64,000 nt of DNA from Arion vulgaris (GCA_020796225.1 CM036759.1:682001-746000); one strand, 5' to 3'. Shown: positions 21,517 through 32,620, numbered from the stretch's first letter. Program-made: numbers and translations. Notes: generated from the sequence alone by a model not told the origin.

Positions 21517-23419
21517 GTGATAACACCAGCTTTTGAAACAGAAATACAAATGCCATCATTAAATGCACCCATTGACGACTTCTCAATGGAAGAAATTAAA
21601 CAAGCCATCAGGAAACTGAAAAACAACAAAGCCAGCGGTAGCGACGATATTTCAGGAGAGATGCTAAAAGCAACTGACGAGGAATCAATGGGATTCCTAC
21701 GTACCTTAATGAACGATGTTTGGCAGAATGAGACCCCTCCAAAAGATTAGAAAGACGGAGTGATATTCAAGCTCCCAAAAAAGGCGATTTGTCAAATTGC
21801 AACAACTGGCGTGGAATAACTCTGCTATCAACACCTGGCAAGCTATTCTGCAGTATTTTGATGGAGAGGCTGAAAAAGCCGTCGACGCAAGGCTAAGAGA
21901 AGAACAAGCTGGCTTTCGTCTACATCGTTCTTGTACCGATCATATCTTCACGCTGAGATCCATTATAGAAGAATCAATTGAATTCCAGTCACCACTAGTG
22001 ATAAATTTTATAGACTTTCAGAAGGCATTTGATAGTCTTCATCGTTCTACTCTCTGTGAGATTCTTAAGACCTATGGCTTCCAGGAAAAGTACATCAATA
22101 TTATAAAAGCCTTCTATTCTGAAGCATCCTGCTGTGTAAGAACAGATGCAGGAAACTCAGACTGGTTCACAGTCAATTCGGGTGTGAAGCAGGGCTGCGT
22201 GATGTCACCTATGCTTTTGGGATAGCTATAGACAGGATCATGCGCAAATACACCCAAGATGATCAACTAGGCATCAAATGGCTTAATAACAGCAGACTAT
22301 TTGATCTTGACTTTGCCGATGACGTGGCCATATTGAATTCAACCACACAAGCAACCCACAAACTAACGAGCAATCTTTGCACACTTGCAGAACTGGTTGG
22401 TCTCCAGATCAATTCTGCCAAGACCAAAATTATGGACCTCACGAACTCGACAGACAACATCGTAATAAATGGCCAAACACTGGAGAAAGTTGAACATTTT
22501 ACATATTTGGGTAGTAAAGTGTCAAACAACGGAGACACGATGAAAGAAATAAACTCTCGTATTGCTATAGCAACAGACAAATAAACAAGTTTTAGGAAAA
22601 CTAGGCATGAAGAAACAATTATTAAGAGAAATAAAATTCAGACAAGTAAAGTATTTTGGGCACATAAAAGGCATGACACCATGATAAAACATTTACTTGA
22701 GGGGAAAGTTGAGGGGAGAAGAGCAAGAGGAAGACCGAGAGATAAGTGGGAGGAAACTTTAAGAAATGGACAGGTTACAGTCTGGCAGTGTGCAACACCA
22801 AGGCGAAAGACAGAGGATGCGGGAGATTCATTGCAGCCAACCTTCGATTTGGAGACGGCACCTGATGATGATGATTGCTATAGCAGCTAGTGCCTTCACT
22901 AAATTAACGAATATCTGGCAATCTCAAGACCTTAGTATAAGTATATGCACAAAAGTTAAATTATTTAGGTCATGTGTGATTCCTGTACTGACCTACGGTT
23001 GTGAAAGTTGGAAATCAACAAAGAAAATTGATAAGAAACTGGACAGCTTTGAGAATAAATGTCTACGAAAATTATTAAAAGTAAAATGGAGTGATTTCGT
23101 TTCTAACAACACAGTGAGAGATAGAACACACCAACAACCCATATCAAATATTATAAGGAAACGAAGGTGGAAATATTTAGGTCATGTTCTTAGATCAGAC
23201 GAAAAGAGACTAAATCGACAAGTCCTTATGTGGTCACCAGTTGGGAAAAGAAAACGTGGAAGACCAAAGACTACTCTTCGAAGAACCATCCAACAAGAAA
23301 GTAAACTATTGGGATGTAAAACCATACAAAATCTCCAACTGCTAGCAAAGAACCGTATCACATGGAGATCTAAAACCTCTGCCCTATGTGCCACCTTTGG
23401 CTCGAAAGGAATAAACTAA
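21517..23419 (+). pseudogene. LINE reverse transcriptase (RTE-like)
   Basis: Motifs in order: EEIKQAIRKLKNNKASGSDDI (motif 1); NNWRGITLLST; EQAGFRLHRSCTDHI (motif 2); VINFIDFQKAFDSLHR (motif A Asp); SGVKQGCVMSPML (motif B); DLDFADDVAIL at about 22308 (catalytic FADD); LQINSAKTKIM (motif D); and FTYLGSKVS (motif E). After the nested insertion the thumb and C-terminus continue to GSKGIN. Breaks: in-frame TAG at 21748-21750 where Trp is expected, a frameshift near 21780, one after motif B near 22225, and the insertion. Confidence 0.92.
22575..22873 (+). mobile_element. 5'-truncated LINE tail nested in the LINE above
   Basis: Flanked by ATTGCTATAGCAAC (22561-22574) and ATTGCTATAGCAGC (22874-22887), a 14-bp target duplication with one mismatch. 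The insert encodes only a LINE C-terminus (KYFGHIKRHDT, GKVEGRRARGRPRDKW) and ends in (GAT)n, the simple-repeat tail typical of RTE elements. Removing it and one duplicate restores the host LINE frame. Confidence 0.9.
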
Positions 23420-24027
23420 CTAACCCTCTAAACACCCCTCAGCACCCTCTGAACACTCCTCACAACACCCCTAAGCACACTCTAAACACCTATCAACACC
23501 ATCTAAACACCCTCTAAACACTGTTTAACACCCTCCGAACACCCCTTAATACCCTTTAAAATCATTTAAACACCCATCAACACCCTCTAAACACTCCTTA
23601 ACAAGCTCTAAAACCCCCCTAACACCCTCACAACACACTCTAAACACTCCTCAACAACCTCTTAACACACCTCAACATCCTCTAAACACCCTTAAAACAC
23701 CCCCACAACACCCTCTAAACAACTCTTAACACCTTATAAACATGTACGCCTCAACACCCTCTAAACACCCCTCAACACTCTTTAAACACCCCTTAACACT
23801 ATCTAAACACCAATCAACACCTCTAAAATCCCTAAACACCCCTTAATACCTTCCAACACCCCTTAACACCATCTAAACAACCCTCTCATAACACCCTCTA
23901 AATATCTTCCAAAACACCCCTTAACACTGTTTAACACACTCTAAACACCCCTTACCCTCCAAACACACCTTAATACCCTTTAAAATCATTTAAACACCCA
24001 TCAACGCCCTCTGAACACCCCTCAGCA
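23420..24027 (-). repeat. Telomere-like minisatellite, C-strand
   Basis: CCCTCTAAACACC and TTTAAACACCC units, diverged. It changes into CCCTAA-like units at 24028. Confidence 0.9.
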
Positions 24028-24125
24028 CCCTACCCTACCCTCAACCTAACTCTACCAACCCCAACCCTAAAACCTAACCCAAACCCCACTAACCCTAACC
24101 CCAACATTAACCCAAACCCTAAACC
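24028..24125 (-). repeat. Interstitial CCCTAA-like telomere island
   Basis: About 100 bp of CCCTAACC, CCCAAACC and ACCCTAA units lying between minisatellite and the dispersed repeat copy 2. Confidence 0.8.
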
Positions 24126-24240
24126 CAACAGTAACATACGGCAGTATCGATAGCATTAGCGATCACGTGTCATCCGGTCATTTTATTATTCCAAAATGGC
24201 TGTGCCCGCGATATTAAAAGATCGACATGTTTGAAGCAGT
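24126..24240 (+). repeat. Dispersed repeat, copy 2
   Basis: Matches 17235-17332 over the ACGGCAGTAT...CCAAAATGGCTG segment with few changes. It again sits beside telomere-like sequence. Confidence 0.8.
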
Positions 24241-24344
24241 GTTTTCGTGAAAAATTCGTTATTTTTTTAAGAAGTACAATTCCAGCGATCTTATAATGTC
24301 TGCTAACATAAACAAGACTTACAACATAGATGATTCTGACTTTT

Positions 24345-24745
24345 TTTTTATAATTCCTCTCGTACCGTTATACGTTACATAGGACCTACAAGTAATTTCT
24401 CCATACCGCTCTATCCTGGGCAACTCGCTCAATCTTCTCCATGGAACTGAGACCGATATTTCCTGCCTTTCTCAGCAAAGTTCGTTTCAGGGTCTCCTTA
24501 GGTCGACCTCTCTTTTTGAACCCTTTGCATCCCACTTCAATGCCTGCTTTGATATTCGTTGATCATTTCTCCTCAAGGTGTGTCCAACATATCTCCATCT
24601 TCTCTTTCTTATAACAGTTGTCACTAGTGGTTGACCAGACATGTCTCTGATTTCATCACTTCTGAATTCGTTCCATTTTATATTCATTATTTTTCGCAAT
24701 CTATTTTCAAATGCATTCAACTTGCTTTCTATATCTTTAGTCATT
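24345..24745 (-). mobile_element. RTE-like LINE 3' end, minus strand
   Basis: The minus strand encodes NAFENRLRKIMNIKWNEF, VIRKRRWRYVGHTLRR and then a frame with KRGRPKETLKRTLL, a LINE C-terminus related to that at 22970-23400. The 3' 135 bp is nearly identical to 50041-50228, another copy of the same family. Confidence 0.85.
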
Positions 24746-24904
24746 TTCCAACTCTCGCTAGCATATGTTAGGATTGATACAACATTGAAAATTCGTAATT
24801 TAGTTTTAATACTATATAACTTGCAGTTCCATATTTTATTTAGACTTTTAAAAGCTGATGTTGCTTTTGTGTTATGGACAAGACAGTCTGAAAATTCATA
24901 ATAA

Positions 24905-25390
24905 CCAAGAAGCCAGTACTTGCAGAAAAATACAACAAAAGTATGGGCGTGTCGATCACTTCGACCAACCCATACAGATCATATAAATGGTAAATGTTAT
25001 ATTATTTCATAGTTGAAACTGATCAGTTCAATTGGCACATAAACTACAACACTGTAAGCTCCACAACAACTATCACAGCAAAGAAGTTTAGGCAGGATGT
25101 CAGTATTGCTTTTCTTGAACCTGCTATTCTTCAACGAAATGTGACGCCTTCATGTCCGCAAAATCATGATTTAGTGAGATTCATTTCATTGCAAATATGT
25201 AAACCCAAGGCACAAACTAGACTGTATATTGTGTACAGCTGCAGGGTAAAGAAGCCTGACTTGCATATGTTGCCAAAATTTCAATGTTTACTTCTATGCT
25301 TGACACTCTGCATCAAGTTATACCACACAGTTGAGGATTATCAACGTTACCTGCAAAGACTCCTGCAGAGGCATACAGCTACAATATAAA
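24905..25390 (+). pseudogene. PiggyBac transposase C-terminal fragment
   Basis: KKPVLAEKYNKSMG followed after a 1-bp shift by VDHFDQ matches the strongly conserved YNKxMGGVDxxDQ block, whose Asp is the third catalytic residue of piggyBac transposases. The frame then continues about 130 residues (24994-25389) to a Cys-rich end with TRLYIVYSCRVKKPDLH and CLTLCIKLYHTVEDY, resembling the CxxC...CFxxYHT zinc domain that binds the terminal repeats. The upstream two-thirds of the gene is missing. Confidence 0.75.
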
Positions 25391-25690
25391 CCCCAGTTCA
25401 TGAAGGAAGCAGATAAGACTATCTTCTTCTTTGCGCTCGTTCCTTACGACCAATTTTAATCGCTCTTTGTGATATGTTTGATCTTTGCAAGAACGTGTAT
25501 ATGTTGCACATTGGTTTGGTAGGCCCTTAAACGCATATATTTCTACACGTTTAGGACATGTGCATCTGATTTCAGCCAAACCTCCTTAGTCGCCTCTTAC
25601 GACATGCGTAGCAGGTAACAGTGGTTCTATTCTTTACACCCCAAATTTGGGCCCCTGTAACCACTCGGGCGGATAAGACTATAACTAGAG
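25391..25690. repeat. Unclassified dispersed repeat
   Basis: The block GTCGCCTCTTACGACATGC (25590-25608) is similar to conserved 3' modules I know from invertebrate SINEs, and the segment near 25420 resembles 43290-43340. No coding sequence. Class not settled. Confidence 0.4.
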
Positions 25691-26100
25691 GTGTAGTTTA
25701 TTCATTTAATATTCACAAACACTCATTGCGAGATGCCGCATAAACACAATACACTCAAAAGAAAATTAAAATGTTTTCCATTTTATTCAAGCTTATGTTT
25801 GTTTTTTATGCTGAAATATGTTGTCAATCGTTAAACCAGAACTCATAATTAGCTGGTTTTATTCATTGACAACCATGTCCCTAACATTTTATTGCCTTGA
25901 AATTGAACAAAATCACTAAAAAATAGGAAAAGTGGCTGGTTTTAAAACATATTCTATATTTTCTATAAATAGCCACACAAAATCAAGATGGCCGACCCAT
26001 AATCATGCGACTAATTTACATAAAATATTTTTTACGGATATAACAACCATTTATAATGGTGCTCAGAAAATTTTGAGACGGTATGTCGCTTTCAAATTTT
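25691..26100. other. AT-rich non-coding DNA
   Basis: No gene or repeat recognised. It is the target of the LINE insertion at 26113, its last 12 bases being duplicated. Confidence 0.5.
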
Positions 26101-26112
26101 AATGAATTTAAT

Positions 26113-26505
26113 AAGGCCAATAACAGCAGCTAATGAGCGGAAAATCATAACGACAGAGATGAGGTGTCTTAGAAGAGCTGCAGATGTGTGACAATAAGAC
26201 AAAATTAGAAATGAAGAAATCAGGAGACTGGATGTGAAACCAGTTATGCAATTCATAAAAGAACAACAGATTAAATGGTTTGGACACCTGACCAGAATGC
26301 CCTGGTATCGCCTACCACAGAGTCACACAGAAAAAGTATGAGTACAAGGCAAGAGGAAGACCACGCAAAGATGGAGCGACGGCATCAAGAACAGCCTTAC
26401 GAACATGAATATCAGCTTACAAAGTGCCTTTAAAAAGCACACACAAGATCACTACGTTTCACTCCCAACACTTCCATAAAGAAGTAAATGGTGGAAGAGA
26501 AGAAG
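26113..26505 (+). mobile_element. (GAA)n-tailed LINE, 5'-truncated copy 1
   Basis: Flanked by AATGAATTTAAT at 26101-26112 and 26506-26517, a 12-bp target duplication. It encodes the LINE C-terminus KIITTEMRCLRRAA, VKPVMQFIKEQQIKWFGHLTRMP and ends GGAAGAGAAGAAG. Other copies are at 48676-49245 and, interrupted, at 59315-62490. Confidence 0.9.
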
Positions 26506-26589
26506 AATGAATTTAATTTGAAAAAGTTATTTTGTAAGAAAACTGCAAACACCATTGGTAATGGGAGACAGTAATGCTCAGGATTGCTA

Positions 26590-26985
26590 GTCAGCAAAGT
26601 GTTCACACTCCAAACACCCCTCATCGCCCTTTAAACACTCATTAACACCCTCCAAACACCTAAACATCACTCAACACCCTCTAACCCCTCCCAAAACAGC
26701 CCTCAACAACCTCCAAAACACCCCATAACACTCTAAACACCCCTCATCACCGTCTAAGCAGCCCTCAAAATCTTCTAAACACCACTCAACACCCTCTAAA
26801 CACCACCTATACAGCCCTTAACACCCTCTCAACATCCTGCGACCTCTCTAAACAGCCCTCATCACCCTCTAAACAGCAATCAATACTCTCTAACAGCCCT
26901 GAAACCCTCTAAACACCCCTCAAAACAGCTCTAAACACCCCTCAAAACAGGCCTCAACACCCTTTCAATCAACACCGTCTCAAAA
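26590..26985 (-). repeat. Telomere-like minisatellite, C-strand, last block
   Basis: CCCTCTAAACACC and CAGCCCTCAACACC units, with more CAGCCCTC variants than elsewhere. This is the right-most block of the family in the window. Confidence 0.85.
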
Positions 26986-27390
26986 GAGACGAGACAGAGA
27001 GAGAAAATTGTGGATTGCCGGACTTCATGGCACAGAAGAACGTCAACATCTGAGTAGCAAACACCAGAGACAGAGATTTGTGGTGATTCATGATGGCCAC
27101 CAGCAGGCACAGCACCTGATGATTCATTTAAAAGGTACAGTAGGAATAGAGAAAAGCAGAACAAAATATTCTGCATATCTTTCCAATAACATCAGAGTTA
27201 TGAGGGCGAGCTGTAGTGTTTTTACAATAACATCAGAGTTATGAGGGCAAATTGTAGTGTTTTTACAATAACATCTTTATAAATTCGATTCTCAAGTCGC
27301 ATGAGGTTTCTCCTCCACCATGATAAACACAAAGACAATAATATTTTCCCTCCCAGTACACATTCAAATGTAGAAGTGTTCAGGAGAGCG
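26986..27390. other. Non-coding DNA with a local duplication
   Basis: A roughly 43-bp direct duplication (ATAACATCAGAGTTATGAGG at about 27187 and 27230) is the only feature. Its TAACATCAGAGTTA core is itself near-palindromic. Confidence 0.5.
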
Positions 27391-27394
27391 GTTT

Positions 27395-27660
27395 AAATAG
27401 TTTGCTGTTATTGAATTCTTAACATCGAAACATGTTCCAGCAAATGAAATTCACAGATGTATGAAAGTCGTTTATGGTGAGCAGTGTGGTAATGTGACTA
27501 GAGCAAACACTGGGTAAAGCATTTTAAAGATGGAGAATACCAGAATACTATCATAAGCAATTACCTCAGCCAAAAAAATTCAAAACCTTTTTCCCCGTGC
27601 TGTTCTTGCAGATTTTCTTGGAAAAGGAACAATAAACTCAGAGCATTACATTACTCACAA
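27395..27660 (+). pseudogene. Possible mariner transposase scraps
   Basis: One frame gives NEIHRCMKVVYGEQ, similar to the N-terminal helix-turn-helix block of mariner transposases (EIHxxLxxVYGE), then WVKHFKDGE. Further on, ADFLGKGTINSEHYI resembles the (V)DFLxxGTTINSxxYC block near the second catalytic Asp. The intervening region is deleted. The match is short. Confidence 0.5.
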
Positions 27661-28039
27661 AATAGATGAGACTGCAGTAAAACTATTTGATTGGCAAAAC
27701 ACGTAATCACAAAGTACTGTAGTTTTACAAATTACAAAAACAATGACAAAATACAGCAACGTTTCGACCAACAAGGCCTTTATCAAGCAAACGAACAACA
27801 GGAGTGACAAATTTTAAAAAACAAATGGACGACCAAAAACAAAAGTTTCTAATGAAAATCTGGAAATAAAAACGAAAAACTGGGAATAAAAACGAATAAC
27901 GAAACAAATGTAACATAAAAAACACACATAAAAACTAGAAATAGAACGGAAGAGAAACAATGAAAAATCTAGTAAATATATAACTTGAATACATGCAACA
28001 TATACCCATATAGATTACAAGACATGGGAAGAGAAAGTA

Positions 28040-28618
28040 CTAAGAAGCATAGGAATGTAATACGTTGAGCCCACGTGGTCGCAAGGTACCATACAAAGAA
28101 ATCAACCGATTCACCAGAACAAATCGACTGCGATCACCCGAGGAACATGATCGGATGGCTGTGACCTGGACATCGTGAGCTTCTAAATGGCCAGTATCAT
28201 TGAAATTGGTGGCTACAGGGATCACAGAGCATTGGCGTATGTCGCGCAAGTGTTGGGCGAATCGGTCACTGAACCTCTTGCCTGTCTCACCGATATAAGC
28301 CTTGTTACACCGCTTACAGATAATGGCATAGATAAGATTACGGGACTCGCATGTGAAACCATCGTTAATAAGAAACGTGGCTAAAGGAAAAGATACAGTA
28401 CGCATCTGTATCACATAAGCACACGTGTTACAACGCCTACGGCCACACTGAACAGTGCCAAAATGAGTCTGGATATTGGACTTAAGGCGACTGTGTACCA
28501 ACATATCCTTAAGACTTCTGTCCCGTCTGTAAGTCACCAAAGGATAGTTGGGGAAGACAGAACGGGTCTCAGGATCTGACTTAAGGATAGACAAATGACG
28601 GAATAAAACATTTTTCAC
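28040..28618 (-). pseudogene. GIY-YIG endonuclease of Penelope-like element B
   Basis: An open frame of 192 residues. A Cys-rich linker (CGRRRCNTCAYV) precedes the nuclease, as usual for these elements. The nuclease reads NLIYAIICKRCNKAYIGETG (GIY-YIG core in its Penelope form), then RFSDRFAQHLRDIR (conserved Arg and His), FNDTGHLEAHDVQV and the C-terminus GTLRPRGLNVLHSYAS. No stop interrupts this domain, so it is the most intact mobile-element domain in the window, but the RT upstream is frameshifted. Confidence 0.92.
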
Positions 28619-28674
28619 CAGTGAACTATGGGGGTGGAAAGTTAAAATAAGTTTTACTGTCAGAGTTAGTGGTC

Positions 28675-29540
28675 CTATGCTGGCTGGTGAGGGCCTGCTG
28701 GCGAGTGATTTTCTGAATTCGATTGCATAGCCCAGACAAGCACCCTCTCCGGGTATAGGCGCCTACGAAAGAAATCGAGCATCTCGCGAGCTCTCTCAAG
28801 AAAATCATCGTCCTCGCTACAAAGGCGACGAAGGCGCAAGAGCTGCGAGAATGGCAAAGTCACGACAAGCCCGGGATGGGAAGAAGTATAAAGGAGAAAA
28901 CTATGTGCATCAGTAGGCTTGTAATATACTGATGTAGTGATAGTGGATAGGCGTATGGAGATAGTAATGTCAAGAAAGTTGACACAAGTAGTGGAGATGT
29001 GAGAAGTAAAACGAATAGAAGGGTTGAAAATATTAATGAAATTAATGAAGCGTGACAAATCGGCTTCAGGCATATCAGTAATGCAAATACAGTCATCAAT
29101 GTATCTGTGATAGACAGACGGAAGGTGGCCATCATATGTAGTCCATACTAGGTGTTCAAGATAACCCATGAATAGACAAGCATAACTAGGTCCCATTTTA
29201 GTACCCATGGCAACCCCACTGATCTGCTCAAAGAATTGGTCATTAAACTGAAAGGAGTTAAGAGTGAGAACTAGTTCCGCAAGACGAAGGAGAGCAGAAG
29301 TTGACACAAGTGGATTAGTTCTCCTATTGAGAAAGAACTGGAGAGCTTTAAGGCCGTCAAGATGAGGTATAGAAGTGTACAATGAGCACACATCAAGGAG
29401 GAAGAGACGGTAGGTTCTCTCGGGTAGCAACTCAATGGAAGAAAAGACAGACAAAGCGTGGTTCGTATCTTTCAAAAATGACGGGAGTGTGGTGACTATG
29501 GGATTAAAGATACTATCAAGTATACTAAATGATGTAGGTA
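28675..29540 (-). pseudogene. Penelope-like reverse transcriptase
   Basis: Motif A is LFLLDVCSLYTSIPH (Asp plus the SLYTSIP signature of Penelope-like RTs). Motif B is GVAMGTKMGPSYACLFM. Motif C is HRYIDDCICI (YIDD catalytic pair). Then VNFLDITISI (motif D/E). These RTs are closer to telomerase than to LINE RTs. The frame is open for about 285 codons until a shift near 28675, after which the conserved REMLDFFRRRLYP linker is out of frame with the nuclease. Confidence 0.92.
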
Positions 29541-29904
29541 TATCACTTATTTCATTTTCTAGTAAAATGGAGGCAAAACTTTTCAGCCCACCCTCGTAAT
29601 TACAGTCAATATGTGCTGCTGATTTGAATTATTCTTTTGATAATGTGAGTTTTATATGTTTAATTCTGTACACACATCTCCTTACGCCCAGATACTTTGT
29701 TTCACATAGGTGAAGAAACAGGTTCTGCAAATTACATTGATTCAGATGATTCTCTATTTGTGATTACCATCATTACGGCACACACGATTTTTACGTGTAG
29801 GCATTTTTAAAACTGGACAGATTATTTGCTCTTATGAAAATTCAAGAAAAACCAGATCCTTCATGGACACCCGTTTCTTTTGATTACATCAAGATCTTTC
29901 TTTA

Positions 29905-30262
29905 TGTAAACTATATGTGCCGAACTCACGCGCAGAATAGAGGGAATAAGATGGTATGATAGGGTCACAAATGAGCAACTTATGGAGAGAACAAGACAGA
30001 TTCCAGTGAACGAACAGGTTAAAAAAAAAGAAGCTGGCGCTGGATAGGACACACTTTGCGAAAACCGGAGGGAATATAACAAGAAGGGTCCTTGCCTGGA
30101 ACCCGCAGGGACAGCGAAAAAATGGGAGGCCGAGAAATACATGGAGACGAGATTTGGAGGCTGAGATCAACAATATAAGAGGGTGGAGGGAGCTGCAGGA
30201 GATAGCTAGAGATAGGAAGACTTGGCATGAGTTGGTTGAGGGCCTATGTCCCAACCCGGTAA
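29905..30262 (+). mobile_element. LINE C-terminal fragment
   Basis: Reads IRWYDRVTNEQLMERTRQ, then after an A-run shift GHTLRKPEGNITRRVLAWNP, NGRPRNTWRRDLEAE and AGWRELQEIARDRKTW-like residues: the C-terminus of a CR1/RTE-like LINE. A short (GA)n run follows at 30271-30286. Confidence 0.8.
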
Positions 30263-30289
30263 AAGGCAAAGAGAGAGAGAGAGATAAAC

Positions 30290-30985
30290 TGTTGATTGTG
30301 CCTGCTTTGTCAAATATAGTGTCAAGAAATAGATTTAAATGTATCAATACATATTTGTACCTCAATGTTAATTCCAAATTCGTTCCATGAGGACAATATG
30401 GACTTGTGCATGGTTGGACCTCTGAACTTCTGTCTTGATTGTATGAGGACCCTCATGCAGGCTTTTAAGGGCAAGACAACACCCAGAAACTACAGGACTG
30501 ATAAACCCCATTCAAGCCAACCATCAACTGACTCAGAAAACTGTTTGGCAGAAAACAGATCTGCAGTTAGTGTTTCTAAATGAAGATGAGGACTGCATTA
30601 CGAAGGTGTGTGGAAACAAGTAATAGCTACCCTACATGTAAAATCAAACTCTGTAAGGGAGATTGCTTTTCAACCTTTCAATTTACATTTATCATCAATA
30701 AAACTGACATTTTTGAGTGAAACATACTTTCAATATTGTCATTCATTTTTATTTCTTCACTTGTATAATTTTTTACATCCATTTGCATGGAATTGACAAC
30801 ATACATGTTTACAAACTAGTACCTAATCTATTTAACTGTAAATTGAACTTTAAATCACAAATATTGATTAGATATTGTATTTTTTATGAATTTTATTTCA
30901 CAAACACTTGTTGTTGTGGAGTTATTTCCTTTGCCCTGTGAATTTGGTAGGAACTTTTTCTGAAGGGCCGGGACTGAAAGGGTTA
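30290..30985. other. AT-rich DNA ending in a piggyBac-like terminus
   Basis: No gene recognised. At 30962-30986 the sequence GGGCCGGGACTGAAAGGG is followed by TTAA. Read inward it is TTAA-CCCTTTCAGTCCCGG, the form of many piggyBac ends (TTAA then CCCTTT). No partner terminus was identified. Confidence 0.45.
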
Positions 30986-31040
30986 ATGATCAGTGCTTGC
31001 TAAAATACATCAAGCATAACAATTTTAGAAACAAAGTGGT

Positions 31041-31232
31041 TCAGGAGACAATATACTGTTCCTCTACAATCACTTCCGGTATGATCACTCTCTCTGGAAC
31101 AAAGTTGTTTTTAAGGTGTAGTGAGATATCTGGTTTAGAAATAGTTGGCTTCATGTCATGAGCTCGAGGTGTTGGAGGCAGCATGAACATCTTCACTAAC
31201 AGTGTCAGAACATCATCATTCAATTCTCTGAC
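31041..31232 (-). CDS. Candidate terminal exon, unknown protein
   Basis: On the minus strand TTTTCTTGTGTTGGCAG at 31249-31233 is a convincing 3' splice site, followed in phase 0 by 63 codons starting VRELNDDVLTLLVKMF and ending EEQYIVS before TGA. Composition is not repetitive, and no transposon family is recognised. It looks like the last exon of a host gene reading left, whose other exons lie to the right or beyond. No family assigned. It could also be a chance frame. Confidence 0.4.
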   Translation of the reverse strand, partial: VRELNDDVLTLLVKMFMLPPTPRAHDMKPTISKPDISLHLKNNFVPERVIIPEVIVEEQYIVS

Positions 31233-31244
31233 CTGCCAACACAA

Positions 31245-31499
31245 GAAAACATCATTTATGATTTGTATTCACACTAAATTCAAAACAAACTCCTCAACAC
31301 ATTTTTCCTGATATTTTGTAACAAAATAACAATGCTTTACGGTGTAAATTTCATAGAAGGTAAGAGAATACTAGAGAAACATAGCTGCTAAAGTTTGTCA
31401 TTGATATCTGGCAAACATGAATAAACTGATAAATACTTGTCCTCAAATTATACATACGTTATAATGATCACAAAGTAATAATAGAATAATAAATGGGAT
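31245..31499. other. Putative intron or spacer
   Basis: AT-rich sequence upstream (minus sense) of the candidate exon. Nothing recognised. Confidence 0.4.
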
Positions 31500-31640
31500 C
31501 AGAGGCGTATGGGGACAACGCGAGCCACGATTAGTGAGCTGGCACTAATCAAGATCCTACCCCACCTCCACGTGGTGATCCTGGTAACAGACACTGGTTT
31601 CTGTCTGGCTAAGCGGATAGGGATCTGTTTATCATTTACT
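31500..31640 (+). repeat. Fragment related to the retroposon at 60671
   Basis: CCTCCACGTGGTGATCCTGG and the following GTAACAGA match 60735-60762 closely. It is a short piece of that dispersed family. Confidence 0.6.
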
Positions 31641-31654
31641 TGTTATAATTAGAT

Positions 31655-32330
31655 CTATTTGATGCCATCTATGTGAACGTGGGTGTTTCTAGGACACCTT
31701 GTGGCAGGGTTGGATATTAAAGAAAGTGTTTGTGATGCAAAGGTTGTTGTAGCTGCATATCTCCAGTAGCCGTTGTCCATTTTCATTAATTTTTCCAGTA
31801 CCATGTTTTCCAAGGCACGATGGCCAAGAGTTGTGATCGGCTCCAACTCTGGCATTGAAGTCCCCATTAGGAATAGGTGTTCGTTTTGGGGAATTCTACT
31901 GATTTCTGATTTTATTTCCTCATAAAATTTATCTTTTACGTCAGGCTTTGAGTGTAGTGTTGGTGTGTATACACTGAAGAGATGGACCGGGCCTGTTACT
32001 GTGCGGAGTTTAATGGACAAAATACAGTCTGAGCCTTTTATTTTAGGTTCTACCATGTGGAGCAGTGTATTTTTATGGCAAACCCTACTCCAAGCAGTCT
32101 TGGTTGCTCTTGAGCTTTTCCTTGCAAGTAGAACGTGTAGTCTTGTTCCCTCTGCGATCCATTTTCAGCGAGTCGTGTCTCCTGTAGTGCTGCGATGTCC
32201 ACTCCAAGTCGTTTGAGCTCATTGTTGATTACTGCAGTTTTCCGAATGTCGTGTATCTGTGTAAGATCTTCTGATAGGCAGGACACATGTCCTTACGTTC
32301 AGCTTGTTAGCGAAGGGCTGAGCCTTCTTG
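31655..32330 (-). pseudogene. RTE-type LINE endonuclease (EEP/APE)
   Basis: The minus strand reads NVRTCVL, then in another frame IRKTAVINNELKRLGVDIAALQETRL (the N-x..LQE block holding the Mg-binding Glu), LLGVGFAIK, then after a shift VTGPVHLFSVYTPT (the VYAPT block), EHLFLMGTSMPELE (normally GDFNA: the catalytic Asp and Asn are lost), and a final CPRNTHVHIDGIK. Domain order and spacing are those of RTE endonucleases. No RT follows. Substitution of GDFN marks it as dead. Confidence 0.85.
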
Positions 32331-32620
32331 ATTTTATTATTATTGTTTGGTGCGGTACTTACAGTCCACTTGTCAGGTAATACCTTAAGCTCCAAGCACC
32401 CATTGAAGCAGGTGAACTGTGGCGGGATAACACCTTATTGTCTGGGGGCTGCCTGGCTTGAGGTGGCGGTAGCTGTCAATGAGATGCAATGATCTCTCCA
32501 CCGTCAAAGACAACCTGTGGCATCCGATACTCTACGCCAATTGAGCTGGACTTATAACCCGTAACTGTTGCCTTCCGTGTTGGTTTGGTCAACAAAGTCG
32601 ACCACGAAGTGACCTCTCTG
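32331..32620 (-). mobile_element. Probable 5' region of the RTE-type LINE
   Basis: Sequence directly upstream (minus sense) of the endonuclease start, without coding signature. Assigned only by position. Confidence 0.4.

Larger units (their letters stand above)
21515..23419 (+). mobile_element. LINE with nearly complete RT domain, inserted in satellite
   Basis: Plus-strand ORF2 part from before RT motif 1 to the C-terminus, bounded on both sides by CCCTCTAAACACC satellite. It is interrupted by another LINE tail at 22575-22873. The endonuclease is missing (5' truncation). The C-terminal blocks KRRWKYLGHVLR and RKRGRPKTTLRR are those of RTE-like elements. Confidence 0.9.
27662..29590 (-). mobile_element. 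Penelope-like element B, minus strand
   Basis: The best preserved Penelope-like copy: about the last two-thirds of RT, the complete GIY-YIG nuclease and the 3' terminal region. The 3' terminal sequence, with the GATAAAGGCC...GGTCGAAAC motif at 27760-27785 and the CAAAGTACTGTAG block, is shared with copies C and D. It is 5'-truncated near 29590. Confidence 0.92.
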
